This document shows positions 16,980 through 25,235 of a DNA stretch of 34,014 nucleotides, in pieces (position 1 is the stretch's first letter; every line of letters starts with the position of its first letter). The notes under the pieces were generated by a model. It did no database searches and had not been told where the DNA came from. It saw nothing but the letters and a program-made list of their open reading frames with translations. The position numbers and the translations under genes were made by a program. The stretch comes from Actinomycetota bacterium (GTDB lineage Bacteria > Actinomycetota > Humimicrobiia > Humimicrobiales > Humimicrobiaceae): contig JAQVHC010000002.1 of NCBI GenBank assembly GCA_028696435.1, positions 1 through 34,014 on the forward strand. The letters are read 5' to 3'.

Positions 16980-17543
16980 ATGAAAAAATACTATATGACT
17001 GTGCATATTTTATTCTGGATTCTTGTAGTAATTTTGCTATCTGGGGTATTATCATTTCTATTTTTAAAAGATTATAATTTTGCTTCCTTATTTCCATTTG
17101 CAAAAAGTGTGGAGCTTCCGCAAAAAGAAAAAGTAATTGTAACAAAAATAAAAGAAGTAGAAAAAAAAGTTGATTGGTATTATTTTGTTGCTACTGGTTA
17201 TAGTGCTAATGACCCGGCACAGGGCACCGATGATACAACCGCGACAGGCGAAGAGGTAGAGGAAGGAATAATTGCAGTAGACCCTGATGTAATTCCTCTT
17301 GGAACAAAAGTTGAGATTAAGGAAATGGGAGTATTTACCGCAGAGGATACCGGCGGGAAAATTAAGGGTAATAGAATAGATATATTTTTTAATTCAAAAA
17401 AAGAAGCAAAAGATTTTGGTAAAAAAGGTGTGTGGATCAGAATAATAAACGGTAATTCAAAACTGGAACTGGCTGACCTGTATGGAAGTGTGCCTGTGTA
17501 TAGCGGCACCCGCCAGTATGGCAATTTATCAACATATGAATAA
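16980..17543 (+). CDS. membrane-anchored 3D-domain cell-wall protein
   Basis: The 187-residue protein has one N-terminal membrane segment (about 8-29), a lysine-rich coiled linker (46-64) and an extracellular 3D domain (about 67-156). The domain shows the family pattern: ATGYSANDPAQGTDDTTATG (71-90), VDPDVIPLGTKV (100-111) and AEDTGGKIKGNRIDIFF (121-137), with the conserved aspartates at 101, 123 and 134. 3D domains share the fold of MltA-type lytic transglycosylases and are found in resuscitation-promoting and YocH/YabE-like wall enzymes, so a role in peptidoglycan turnover is likely. The usual LysM or G5 partner domains are missing. The gene is divergent from the dinB unit. Confidence 0.85.
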   Translation: MKKYYMTVHILFWILVVILLSGVLSFLFLKDYNFASLFPFAKSVELPQKEKVIVTKIKEVEKKVDWYYFVATGYSANDPAQGTDDTTATGEEVEEGIIAVDPDVIPLGTKVEIKEMGVFTAEDTGGKIKGNRIDIFFNSKKEAKDFGKKGVWIRIINGNSKLELADLYGSVPVYSGTRQYGNLSTYE

Positions 17544-17805
17544 CGGATTCAGGCAATATATCATTATAATCGTTATATGAATAACGGACCCTGCATAAAA
17601 TCACATAGAGAAAAGTAATATTGTCCGGTATCCTGTATCAGGGCAGTAATTAATCACCTTTAAAAAATATTCTAAGAAATCTCCTTAAAACCAGCTAAAT
17701 CTGGAAAATGGTTTTCAGAGTAGAACTTATAACTGGCTTAATCTATCTAATATTTTTGTTGAAATATGGGAAAGATGATTAATTGCTGGTGTCAGGGTAT
17801 TTTTA

Positions 17806-17862
17806 TTGACATTTATTTATTGACTGGATAATATTTGTTTTACGATAAAATGATAATATAAT
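17806..17862 (+). promoter_or_regulatory. promoter region for tRNA-Gly
   Basis: TTGACA (17806-17811) is followed after 17 bases by TAATAT (17829-17834). A second, overlapping option has a perfect TATAAT at 17857-17862 with TTGTTT 16 bases upstream. The second would start transcription about 40 bases before the tRNA. Confidence 0.55.
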
Positions 17863-17866
17863 AATG

Positions 17867-17904
17867 ACCTGGGGTAAATAAGGTAACCCGGGGTAAATAA
17901 TAAG
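17867..17904 (+). repeat. 19-bp tandem duplication before tRNA-Gly
   Basis: The unit ACCTGGGGTAAATAAGGTA (17867-17885) is followed directly by a diverged copy starting ACCCGGGGTAAATAA (17886-17904). It lies in the predicted 5' leader of the tRNA-Gly transcript, just after the start site. Confidence 0.6.
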
Positions 17905-17909
17905 TTCAG

Positions 17910-17985
17910 GCGGAAGTAGCTCAGCTGGTAGAGCATCACCTTGCCAAGGTGAGGGTCGCGGGTTCGAGTCCCGTCTTCCGCTCCA
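17910..17985 (+). tRNA. tRNA-Gly (anticodon GCC)
   Basis: The acceptor stem GCGGAAG (17910-17916) pairs with CTTCCGC (17975-17981), followed by discriminator T and an encoded CCA. The anticodon stem TCACC/GGTGA holds the loop TTGCCAA with anticodon GCC at 17943-17945. A T-run follows shortly after the CCA. Confidence 0.97.
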
Positions 17986-18094
17986 TTTTTATATGTACAT
18001 AATTTCCCTGATATGTTATTAAGAGAAGTGATAGAGAAGTAATGTGAAAAAAGTAAAAGGTAATTTATGATATATCCAGCAGGCTGGTTGCTAT

Positions 18095-18126
18095 AATCTG
18101 TAATTACTGTAAAGAATTTACAGATT
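18095..18126 (+). promoter_or_regulatory. two competing hairpins in the thrS leader
   Basis: CTGTAAA (18107-18113) pairs with TTTACAG (18117-18123). Alternatively AATCTGTAA (18095-18103) pairs with TTACAGATT (18118-18126). Both use the same right arm, so only one can form. No T-run follows and no T-box sequence is present. A switch function is only a suggestion. Confidence 0.35.
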
Positions 18127-18183
18127 GTTAAAACAGGAATAAAATTTAAGGAAATAAAATTTAATAAGCACAGATAATTTAAG

Positions 18184-20118
18184 ATGATTGAAATTAATTT
18201 TAAAAATGCAGGAAAAGTTAAAGTAGAGAAAGGTACTACCATTCTAGAAGCGTTAGAAAAGATAGATATGGAGATAGCCCGTAGAACAATAGCAGCTGAA
18301 ATAGTAAGCGGGCAGGAAGGAAATGGGGAAGGCAGAATTGTTGATTTAAACAGCACTTTAGAAAAAGATTCTATTTTTAATGTTATTACTACAGATGACC
18401 ATAAGAAAGCTATTGATATATTAAATCACAGCACATCACATATAATGGCTGCAGCCATTAAAAAAGTATTCCCTGATGCAAAGTTTGCTATTGGACCAGC
18501 AATAAAAGATGGTTTTTATTATGATTTTGAAACTTCCAGTAATGTAACAACGGAAAGCCTTCCTGTTATAGAAGAAGAAATGAAAAAAATTATAAAAGCA
18601 GACTATAAGTTTATAAGAAATGAGATAGAAAAAGATGAAGCAAGAAAAATTTTTAAAGACAACCCGTATAAACTTGAATTAATAGATGAGATAAAAGATG
18701 AGAAGGTTAGTATATATACCAGCGGGGATTTTACAGATCTGTGTTCGGGACCACATATACCATCAACCGGGATGGTTAAAGCATTTAAATTACTGAGTAT
18801 TGCAGGAGCTTACTGGAGAGGAAATGAAAAAAATAAAATGCTGGTAAGGATATATGGAACTTCATTCTTTAGTAAAGAAGAATTAAAAAAGTACCTTGAG
18901 AGAATTGAATTAGCAAAAAGAAGTGACCACAGAAAAATAGGAAAAGACCTCGATCTTTTTAGTTTTCATGATGAAGCACCGGGATTTCCATTTTTTCACC
19001 CAATGGGTAAGGAGCTTGTAAATATAATACTTGATTACTGGAAAGAAGAGCATGAAAAAGAAGGTTACATGGAAATTAGCACCCCGATTATACTGAGCAA
19101 TAAATTATGGAAAACCTCGGGACACTGGGATAATTACAGAGAAAATATGTATTTTGTAAAAATTGATGAAGAAGATTATGCGGTAAAACCGATGAACTGC
19201 CCCGGCACAATTATTGTATATAAGTCAAATCAACATTCATATAAGGAACTACCAATAAGAATAGCAGAACTGGGCCTTGTGCACAGGCATGAAAAGTCAG
19301 GTGTATTACACGGGCTATTCAGAGTGAGAAGTTTTACGCAGGATGATGCACATATATTCTGTACGGAAAAGCAGGTAGAAGATGAGGTGTCCGGAGTAAT
19401 AAGTCTCATTGACAGGATATACAGGGTATTTGGTTTTGAAAAGTATTATCTTGAGCTCTCAACAAGGCCGGAAAAAAGAATAGGAACTGATGAAATGTGG
19501 GATAAAGCAGAAAATATGTTAAGAAGTGCGATTGAAAGCAAAGAGCTCGATTATATTGTAAATGAAGGAGAGGGTGCGTTTTACGGCCCAAAAATTGATT
19601 TTCATATTGAAGACTGTCTTGGCAGAACATGGCAGTGCGGCACTATTCAGCTTGATTTTGCCATGCCTGAAAAGTTTGATATTGAATATATGGGCGAGGA
19701 TAACGCAAGACACAGACCTGTGATGATACACAGGACCGTGCTTGGAAGCATTGAAAGATTTATTGGGATTCTACTGGAGCATTACAGCGGAAATTTACCT
19801 CCCTGGCTTGCACCGCGCCAGGTTATAGTGCTTCCTATTTCAGATAAATATCGTAGCTATGCAGAAAAAGTATATAATTATTTGAAAAGTAATGGTTTTA
19901 GAATGGAAATAGATAATAGAGTAGAATCATTAAATAAGAAGATAAAACAGGCAGAGCTAAGGAAGATACCTTATATGATTATAGTTGGTGAAAATGAGGA
20001 GAGAACCGGTACTGTTACTGTGAGGAAAAAAATTGGTGGTGATATAAGGGAAATCGAACTGGAAGATTTTACCTGTCAGATAAGAAATATTGTTGAAAGT
20101 AAAGAAAAAACTTATTAA
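18184..20118 (+). CDS. thrS: threonyl-tRNA synthetase
   Basis: This enzyme charges tRNA-Thr in the cytoplasm. The 644-residue protein has the full bacterial layout: TGS domain (1-62), editing domain (about 70-235) with His82, His86, Cys187 and His191, class II catalytic core (about 250-545) and anticodon-binding domain (about 548-640). Zinc ligands of the active site are Cys339 (MNCPG), His390 (QDDAH) and His516. Motif 2 is in LVHRHEKSGVLHGLFRVR and motif 3 in HRTVLGSIERFIGILLEH. The ATG is chosen because it starts the TGS domain exactly. Its SD is weak. There is no T-box in the 198-base leader after tRNA-Gly. It precedes the infC cluster, in a commonly conserved order. Confidence 0.97.
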   Translation: MIEINFKNAGKVKVEKGTTILEALEKIDMEIARRTIAAEIVSGQEGNGEGRIVDLNSTLEKDSIFNVITTDDHKKAIDILNHSTSHIMAAAIKKVFPDAKFAIGPAIKDGFYYDFETSSNVTTESLPVIEEEMKKIIKADYKFIRNEIEKDEARKIFKDNPYKLELIDEIKDEKVSIYTSGDFTDLCSGPHIPSTGMVKAFKLLSIAGAYWRGNEKNKMLVRIYGTSFFSKEELKKYLERIELAKRSDHRKIGKDLDLFSFHDEAPGFPFFHPMGKELVNIILDYWKEEHEKEGYMEISTPIILSNKLWKTSGHWDNYRENMYFVKIDEEDYAVKPMNCPGTIIVYKSNQHSYKELPIRIAELGLVHRHEKSGVLHGLFRVRSFTQDDAHIFCTEKQVEDEVSGVISLIDRIYRVFGFEKYYLELSTRPEKRIGTDEMWDKAENMLRSAIESKELDYIVNEGEGAFYGPKIDFHIEDCLGRTWQCGTIQLDFAMPEKFDIEYMGEDNARHRPVMIHRTVLGSIERFIGILLEHYSGNLPPWLAPRQVIVLPISDKYRSYAEKVYNYLKSNGFRMEIDNRVESLNKKIKQAELRKIPYMIIVGENEERTGTVTVRKKIGGDIREIELEDFTCQIRNIVESKEKTY

Positions 20119-20230
20119 CTATTCTATACTGGCAGATGAGCTTATTAATACTGGCTGGTAAATAATAATTTTGCCATACCGTTTTGAGAATATGAAAAGG
20201 GTGGACAGGCCTCGTGGAAATCAACAGATA

Positions 20231-20259
20231 TAGACAAAGAGATTAATAATTAGTATAAT
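20231..20259 (+). promoter_or_regulatory. promoter for the infC-rpmI-rplT-pheS-pheT unit
   Basis: TAGACA (20231-20236, five of six matches) and TATAAT (20254-20259) are exactly 17 bases apart. Transcription from about 20266 would include the whole attenuator leader. A second candidate extended -10, TGTTATAAT at 20368-20376, would start only a few bases before the terminator hairpin. Confidence 0.6.
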
Positions 20260-20307
20260 TCCAGCGATATTTTAATAATTTAATAATATATAAAAAAGAA
20301 CAAGTAG

Positions 20308-20406
20308 AAATCATCTATTTCTCACCGGATAGCGGTTTTACAGACTTGCTAATCTGGTTAAATTTTATGTTATAATTTATAATATATAAAAACAGGTAGA
20401 TGATTT
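20308..20406 (+). promoter_or_regulatory. antiterminator pairing in the infC leader
   Basis: AAATCATCTA (20308-20317) is perfectly complementary to TAGATGATTT (20397-20406). The second segment is the 5' arm and loop of the terminator at 20388-20424. G-U pairs and one A-T extend the match to about 14 pairs. Forming this helix would dissolve the terminator, which is the layout of an attenuator like the L20-controlled infC leaders. Confidence 0.55.
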
Positions 20407-20424
20407 TATCTGCCTGTTTTTTTT
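20388..20424 (+). terminator. intrinsic terminator in front of infC
   Basis: The stem 20388-20401 (ending ACAGGTAGAT) pairs with 20408-20421 (starting ATCTGCCTGT) with one G-U pair and the loop GATTTT. Eight T's end the element (20417-20424). It lies between the promoter at 20231-20259 and the infC start. It may both end thrS transcription and attenuate infC. Confidence 0.85.
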
Positions 20425-20450
20425 AAAAAAACTTATAAGGGGGTGTATAC

Positions 20451-20969
20451 ATTAACGATAACAAAAGAATTCGTGTAAACGAGCAGATAAGAGTTCCTGA
20501 AGTAAGATTAATAACAGAAGAAGGTAAACAGATTGGTATTGTTCCGATTGAAGAAGCTTTAAAAGCTGCTGAAGAAAAAGGGCTGGATCTTGTTGAAATA
20601 TCACCTGGAAGTATTCCTCCTGTCTGTAAAATAATAGATTACAGTAAATACAGATATATGATGGAAATATCAGAGAAAACAAAGAAAAAGAAGCAATCGC
20701 AGATTATCATTAAGGAAATAAAATTAAGGCCGAAGATAAACATAAATGACCTGAATACGAAAAGAAAACAGATAGAAAAATTTTTAAACAGTGGCTATAA
20801 AGTAAAGATAACAATTATGTTCAGGGGAAGAGAAATTGTACATAGAGAAATTGGAATGACTATCCTGGATAAATTATTAGAAGAATTAAAAGATAAATGT
20901 ATAATCGAGGTGGAACCCAAAACGGAAGGAAGTAATATAATCACAGTTCTGGCTCCTATTTTTAAATAA
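20451..20969 (+). CDS. infC: translation initiation factor IF-3
   Basis: IF-3 binds the 30S ribosomal subunit and checks start-codon pairing. The real start is ATT at 20451, with AAGGGGG (20437-20443) seven bases upstream. The product then has 172 residues beginning INDNKRIRVNEQIRVPEVRLI, with the N-terminal domain (about 1-72, EKGLDLVEIS and PPVCKIIDYSKY) and the C-terminal domain (about 82-170, KEIKLRPKIN, MFRGREIVH). A shorter frame from ATG 20658 would lose the whole N-terminal domain and is wrong. An ATT start is a conserved device by which IF-3 represses its own translation, so this gene probably has both translational and attenuator control. Confidence 0.95.
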   Translation: MNDNKRIRVNEQIRVPEVRLITEEGKQIGIVPIEEALKAAEEKGLDLVEISPGSIPPVCKIIDYSKYRYMMEISEKTKKKKQSQIIIKEIKLRPKININDLNTKRKQIEKFLNSGYKVKITIMFRGREIVHREIGMTILDKLLEELKDKCIIEVEPKTEGSNIITVLAPIFK

Positions 20970-21006
20970 AAAATCTAACTAAATATAAACTGGAAGGACA
21001 TTAGTT

Positions 21007-21201
21007 ATGCCAAAAATCAAGACACATAAAGGTGCTGCCAAAAGGTTTAAAATTACAGGCAGTGGAAAAATTTTAAGAGTTAAAGCATATAAAAGTCATA
21101 TTCTTACAAAGAAGAATGCTAAAAGGAAAAGACGCCTTGGAAACGTAGAAAAAGTGTCTTTATCAGATAAGAAAAAAGTAAGAAGACTGCTGGGAAAGTA
21201 A
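21007..21201 (+). CDS. rpmI: 50S ribosomal protein L35
   Basis: This is a 64-residue, very basic protein of the large ribosomal subunit. The sequence MPKIKTHKGAAKRFKITGSGK is the L35 signature and is followed by the usual KRKRRLG motif. A strong SD (GGAAGGA) lies 5' of the ATG. It sits between infC and rplT in the classical order. Confidence 0.97.
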   Translation: MPKIKTHKGAAKRFKITGSGKILRVKAYKSHILTKKNAKRKRRLGNVEKVSLSDKKKVRRLLGK

Positions 21202-21236
21202 AGAAAAGAATTAATCAAGAAAGGTGAGTGAACTAA

Positions 21237-21593
21237 ATGACCAGGGTTAAAAGAGGGCAAGTTAAAAGGAATAAACATAATAAAGTATTAAAAGAAGCAA
21301 AAGGATATTATGGGTCTAAAAGTAGAAGCTATAAAATTGCAAAACAGCAGCTTCTTAAATCAATGAGCTATTCCTATCGCGACAGGAAAAATAATAAAAG
21401 AAACTTTAGAAGGTTATGGATTATAAGAATTAATGCTGCTGCAAGGATAAACGGGTTATCATATAATGAGTTTATTAATGGTCTGAAGAAGGCTAATATT
21501 GATATAAATAGAAAAATGCTGTCAGAAATGGCAGTAAATGATCCAGAAGCTTTTAAAGAACTGGCTGAAGCTGCAAAGAAAAAACTTACATAA
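21237..21593 (+). CDS. rplT: 50S ribosomal protein L20
   Basis: This 118-residue 23S rRNA-binding protein is needed early in large-subunit assembly. It has the characteristic MTRVKRGQVKRNKHNKVLK start, YYGSKSRSYKIAKQQ, and YRDRKNNKRNFRRLWIIRINAAAR, which contains the RNA-binding core. AAGGTGAG precedes the ATG. In Bacillus and in E. coli L20 represses this operon, so it is the natural candidate ligand for the leader at 20308-20424. The next gene, pheS, begins four bases after its stop. Confidence 0.97.
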   Translation: MTRVKRGQVKRNKHNKVLKEAKGYYGSKSRSYKIAKQQLLKSMSYSYRDRKNNKRNFRRLWIIRINAAARINGLSYNEFINGLKKANIDINRKMLSEMAVNDPEAFKELAEAAKKKLT

Positions 21594-21597
21594 AATT

Positions 21598-22641
21598 ATG
21601 GATGAAAAAGAAAAAATAGATGATATAAACAATTTAATAGAATCAGAGCTTGTTAATTTTACTAGAGAACTTGATAATGTAAAAAGTTTATCAGAGCTTG
21701 AAAGTGTAAAAACAAAATATACCGGTAAAAAGAGTTTTCTAACTGTAACTTTAAGAAATATCGGTAGTTTACCTGTGCAACTAAGACCGATTATAGGCAA
21801 CAAATCCAATGCTGCCCGTAAAAAAATTGAAGCAGATATACTTAAAAAGGAGCAGTTTTTAAAAGGGATAGAGTACGAGAAAAAACTGAGAGAAGAAAGT
21901 ATTGACCTGTCTTTGCCGGGAAGAGGAATAAAAGCTGGAAGGAAAAATATTATTTCCAGTGTAATTGAGGAAATAGAAGAAATATTTATTGGTATGGGAT
22001 TTGAAATAGCAGAAGGTCCTGAAGTTGAAACAGATTATTATAATTTTGAGGCACTAAACACTCCTGCTGATCATCCTGCGAGATCATTACACGATACTTT
22101 TTTTGTGTCTGACAGTATTTTACTAAGAACTCATACCTCACCGGTACAGATAAGATATATGGAAAAAAATAAACCTCCTATTTTTATAATAGTACCTGGC
22201 AAAGTATACAGGAGAGATTATGATGTCACGCATACACCAATGTTTACACAGATTGAAGGGCTGGTAGTGGATAAAGATATAAATTTTGGCAACCTTAAAT
22301 GGACAATTGAAACATTCGCATATGAAATTTTTGGTAGAAAAAGAAAAGTTAGATTCAGGCCACATTATTTTCCATTTACAGAACCAAGTGCTGAAGTAGA
22401 TGTTTCCTGTAATATATGTGGAGGGAAAGGATGCAGGTCATGTTCGGGTAGCGGATGGCTTGAAATCCTTGGCGCCGGTATGGTGGACCCCAACCTCTAT
22501 AAATTTGTCGGGTATGATCCTGAAGAAGTAAGCGGTTTTGCCTTTGGTATGGGTATAGAGAGAATCTGTATGCTAAAGTATGGTATCGATGACCTGAGAT
22601 TGTTTTTTGAAAATGATCTGAGATTTATAGATCAGTTTTAA
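21598..22641 (+). CDS. pheS: phenylalanyl-tRNA synthetase alpha subunit
   Basis: This is the catalytic subunit of the alpha2-beta2 enzyme that charges tRNA-Phe. The start is ATG 21598, giving 347 residues, the usual length. An upstream in-frame ATG at 21538 lies inside rplT and adds 20 atypical residues. An N-terminal coiled-coil arm (about 1-95) precedes the class II core. Motif 2 includes YRRDYDVTHTPMFTQIEGL (about 204-222) and motif 3 is GFAFGMGIERI (313-323). A CxxC...CxxC set (Cys271, 274, 279 and 282) is the common bacterial form. It lacks an SD and is probably coupled to rplT. Confidence 0.96.
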   Translation: MDEKEKIDDINNLIESELVNFTRELDNVKSLSELESVKTKYTGKKSFLTVTLRNIGSLPVQLRPIIGNKSNAARKKIEADILKKEQFLKGIEYEKKLREESIDLSLPGRGIKAGRKNIISSVIEEIEEIFIGMGFEIAEGPEVETDYYNFEALNTPADHPARSLHDTFFVSDSILLRTHTSPVQIRYMEKNKPPIFIIVPGKVYRRDYDVTHTPMFTQIEGLVVDKDINFGNLKWTIETFAYEIFGRKRKVRFRPHYFPFTEPSAEVDVSCNICGGKGCRSCSGSGWLEILGAGMVDPNLYKFVGYDPEEVSGFAFGMGIERICMLKYGIDDLRLFFENDLRFIDQF

Positions 22642-22786
22642 CTTTACTTTATACCGGTACCAATATGATGTCAGATTTATTTTTGTAATATCAATTATGT
22701 TTTTTTATATTTTTAGCAGATTTTATACAGTTGTTTATTAGATTTGAGGTATTTTAATCAATTGATTACGGAAGGTAGTTTTTGAA

Positions 22787-25210
22787 TTGAAGGTAACATT
22801 AAATTGGATAAAAGAATTTCTTGATGATTATAATCAAAATAAAATTAGTCCCGGAGATTTTGCTGACATACTTACGATGAGCGGGACTGAAGTTAAAAAG
22901 ATAGAGAATATAGGTAGTAAATATGAAAATATAATTATTGGAAAGATTGTTGATTTTATAAATCACCCCTCGGCTGATAAATTATCTTTATGCAAAGTTG
23001 ATACAGGAACAAGAATTGCCAGTATTGTTTGTGGCGCAAAAAATTTTAAAAAAGGTGATATTGTAGTTACCGCGCTTCCGGGAGCAGTCGTAAACGGAAT
23101 GACCATAAGAGAAAATAAAATAAGGGGACAGATTTCTGAAGGTATGATGTGTTCTGAAATGGAACTCGGACTTTCATCGGATTCAGAAGGAATAATGATA
23201 TTAGATGAAAGCTTCAGAGTTGGAGAAAGTTTTTCAAAATCAGTCGGTCTTGATGATATTGTGCTTGAACTCGAGGTAACTCCAAATCGACCGGACTGTC
23301 TTGGTGTGATAGGGATAGCAAGGGAAATAAGTGCACTTACAGGTATAGAGTTTAAAATTCCTGAGTATGATTTTGACAAAAGGTTAAATATCGATTCAAA
23401 TTTTATTATTGAAATAGAAGATTATAATCTCTGTCCCCGTTATACGGCAAAAATTTTTGAGAATATTACAAATATCCAGACTCCACTGTGGTTAAGAAAT
23501 AGATTGTTAATGTGCGATATCAGGTCAATAAGTCTCATTGTAGACCTGACTAATTATATAATGCTGGAAACAGGACAACCTCTCCATGCTTTTGATAAAG
23601 ATCTGCTGTATTCTAATAAAATAGTTGTAAGAAGAGCAAAAGAGGATGAAAAAATAAAATTGATAGATGATTCCACACGGATTCTTGATAACGATATGCT
23701 TGTAATAGCGGATGAAAAAAAGGCAGTAGCAATTGCGGGTATTATGGGTGGTAAGGACACAGAAATAAATCCGGACACAAAAAATATACTGCTGGAGGCT
23801 GCAAACTTTAATGGTCCTTCTATAATGAGAACCTCAAAAAAAATCGGGTTGCGCTCTGAAGCATCAAATAGATTTGAGAAAAAAATTGACCCGCTTCTTA
23901 CCTTATATGCGGTTGGTAGATTTGAGGATGTTTTAAATAAGATTACTGGCTATGGTATAAAAGGGTGCATTTATGATAATTATAAAAAAACGGAAAGGCA
24001 GAGGAATATAGTTCTGAGAACAGATAGAGTAAAGCAAATTCTTGGTAAGGATATTGATAAAAATACTATATCCCGTATTTTTACAGGATTAAAAATTGAA
24101 AACAGGATTAGAGATAAAAATATAGAAACAATTATACCTTCCTGGCGATATGAAGATCTTGAAAGGGAAATAGATCTTGTAGAAGAGATAGCAAGAATTT
24201 ATGGATATGATAAATTTGATTCCATACCTACTACTGTCACTGGCAGGCGTGGAAAATACACCGGATACCAGAAAGCAGTAAGAGAAATAAGGCAATCACT
24301 CTGCGATATAGGACTCAATGAAGTCATAAATTACTCCTTCTGCAGTATTGACACAATTAAAAAATTCAGGCTGGATCTTGAAAAGGAGTATAGTGATAAT
24401 GTAGAGATATTAAATCCAATAAATGAAGATTTTAGGTACTTAAGAACGACACTTCTGCCCTCTCTTTTAAAAAATGTCAGGGATAATATAAATCATAATA
24501 TAAAGGATATTGGAATATTTGAAATATCAAAGATCTTCAAAAAAAGAAGTGATGAAGATAATGATACATTACCTCTCGAGATAAATAAAATTGGTGTAAT
24601 GCTTACAGGAAAGAGGGTGCAGAAAAGCTGGAGTGAGGAAGAAAGGAACACTGATTTCTATGATTTAAAAGGCATTCTGGAATTTATATATGATAAATAC
24701 TATTTTAATAGCATTCTTAAGATAGAAGAAAGCGACTATAAATTTTTCCACCCACGAATAAATGGCAGTATAAGAATTAACGGGAAAAAAATGGGAATAA
24801 TCGGAAAAATTCATCCCCTTTTAGTTATGGAAGCTGAAATTAATCAGGATGTTTATTATATGGAACTTAATCTGGATGATTTTGTAAACAACATAAGGAA
24901 AGAGAAGAAGTATAAGGCTATAACTAATTTTCCTTCAATAGATGTAGACCTTGCAATAGTTGTTGATGAAGAAATAAAAAATGATGATATTGTTAGCGAA
25001 ATAAAGAAATGTGGCAGCAGTCTCCTGAAAGATGTCCGGCTTTTTGATATTTACAGGGGGCCACAGATAGAAAAGAATAAAAAAAGCATGGCCTATTCTT
25101 TAAATTTCAGAGAAGATTCCAGAACCTTAAAGGATGCTGAGGTTGAAATAATAGTAAAAAGAATTCTTGAAAACCTTGGTAAAAAATTTAATGCAAAGAT
25201 TAGAGAATAA
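22787..25210 (+). CDS. pheT: phenylalanyl-tRNA synthetase beta subunit
   Basis: This is the partner of PheS that binds tRNA and edits mischarged tyrosine. The 807-residue protein starts at TTG 22787 with the conserved KVTLNWIKEFL start; GGAAGG lies 11 bases upstream. Domains: EMAP-like tRNA-binding fold (about 42-150, HPSADKLSLCKVDTG), B3/B4 editing region (about 205-385, LDLTNYIM-like and QPLHAFD), B5 domain (about 405-475), catalytic-like core (about 480-690) and a C-terminal ferredoxin-fold anticodon-binding domain (about 710-805, NFPSIDVDLAIVVD and YSLNFR). Nothing appears missing. A 145-base gap separates it from pheS. Confidence 0.96.
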   Translation: MKVTLNWIKEFLDDYNQNKISPGDFADILTMSGTEVKKIENIGSKYENIIIGKIVDFINHPSADKLSLCKVDTGTRIASIVCGAKNFKKGDIVVTALPGAVVNGMTIRENKIRGQISEGMMCSEMELGLSSDSEGIMILDESFRVGESFSKSVGLDDIVLELEVTPNRPDCLGVIGIAREISALTGIEFKIPEYDFDKRLNIDSNFIIEIEDYNLCPRYTAKIFENITNIQTPLWLRNRLLMCDIRSISLIVDLTNYIMLETGQPLHAFDKDLLYSNKIVVRRAKEDEKIKLIDDSTRILDNDMLVIADEKKAVAIAGIMGGKDTEINPDTKNILLEAANFNGPSIMRTSKKIGLRSEASNRFEKKIDPLLTLYAVGRFEDVLNKITGYGIKGCIYDNYKKTERQRNIVLRTDRVKQILGKDIDKNTISRIFTGLKIENRIRDKNIETIIPSWRYEDLEREIDLVEEIARIYGYDKFDSIPTTVTGRRGKYTGYQKAVREIRQSLCDIGLNEVINYSFCSIDTIKKFRLDLEKEYSDNVEILNPINEDFRYLRTTLLPSLLKNVRDNINHNIKDIGIFEISKIFKKRSDEDNDTLPLEINKIGVMLTGKRVQKSWSEEERNTDFYDLKGILEFIYDKYYFNSILKIEESDYKFFHPRINGSIRINGKKMGIIGKIHPLLVMEAEINQDVYYMELNLDDFVNNIRKEKKYKAITNFPSIDVDLAIVVDEEIKNDDIVSEIKKCGSSLLKDVRLFDIYRGPQIEKNKKSMAYSLNFREDSRTLKDAEVEIIVKRILENLGKKFNAKIRE

Positions 25211-25235
25211 ATAGAGAATATAGAGAATAATAAAA

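Larger units (their letters stand above)
17544..17909 (+). other. intergenic region before tRNA-Gly
   Basis: I see no gene here. The 14-mer ATATGAATAACGGA occurs at 17534-17547, overlapping the stop of the previous gene, and again at 17575-17588. CGTTAT and ATAACG (17571-17586) form a small hairpin. AAAACCA and TGGTTTT repeats near 17690-17715 could pair but lack a T-tail. The tRNA promoter elements lie at the right end. Confidence 0.55.

Noticed and set aside
16843..17145. 100-residue minus-strand frame opposite the 3D-domain gene start
   Set aside because: It is low-complexity (Phe, Ser, Leu) translation of a purine-rich leader on the other strand.
17986..18183. T-box riboswitch before thrS
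   Set aside because: The conserved T-box sequence (GGUGGNACC type) and terminator are absent.
17817..18356. 179-residue minus-strand frame across tRNA-Gly containing a GAEDGTRTRDPHLG-like peptide
   Set aside because: This peptide is the well-known false translation of the antisense of a tRNA gene. The frame also overlaps the thrS start.
20658..20969. 103-residue infC starting at ATG 20658
   Set aside because: It lacks the N-terminal domain. The conserved frame continues upstream to ATT 20451 with a strong SD.
21538..21597. 20-residue extension of pheS into rplT
   Set aside because: It overlaps the rplT end in another frame and does not fit the PheS N-terminus. ATG 21598 gives the usual length.
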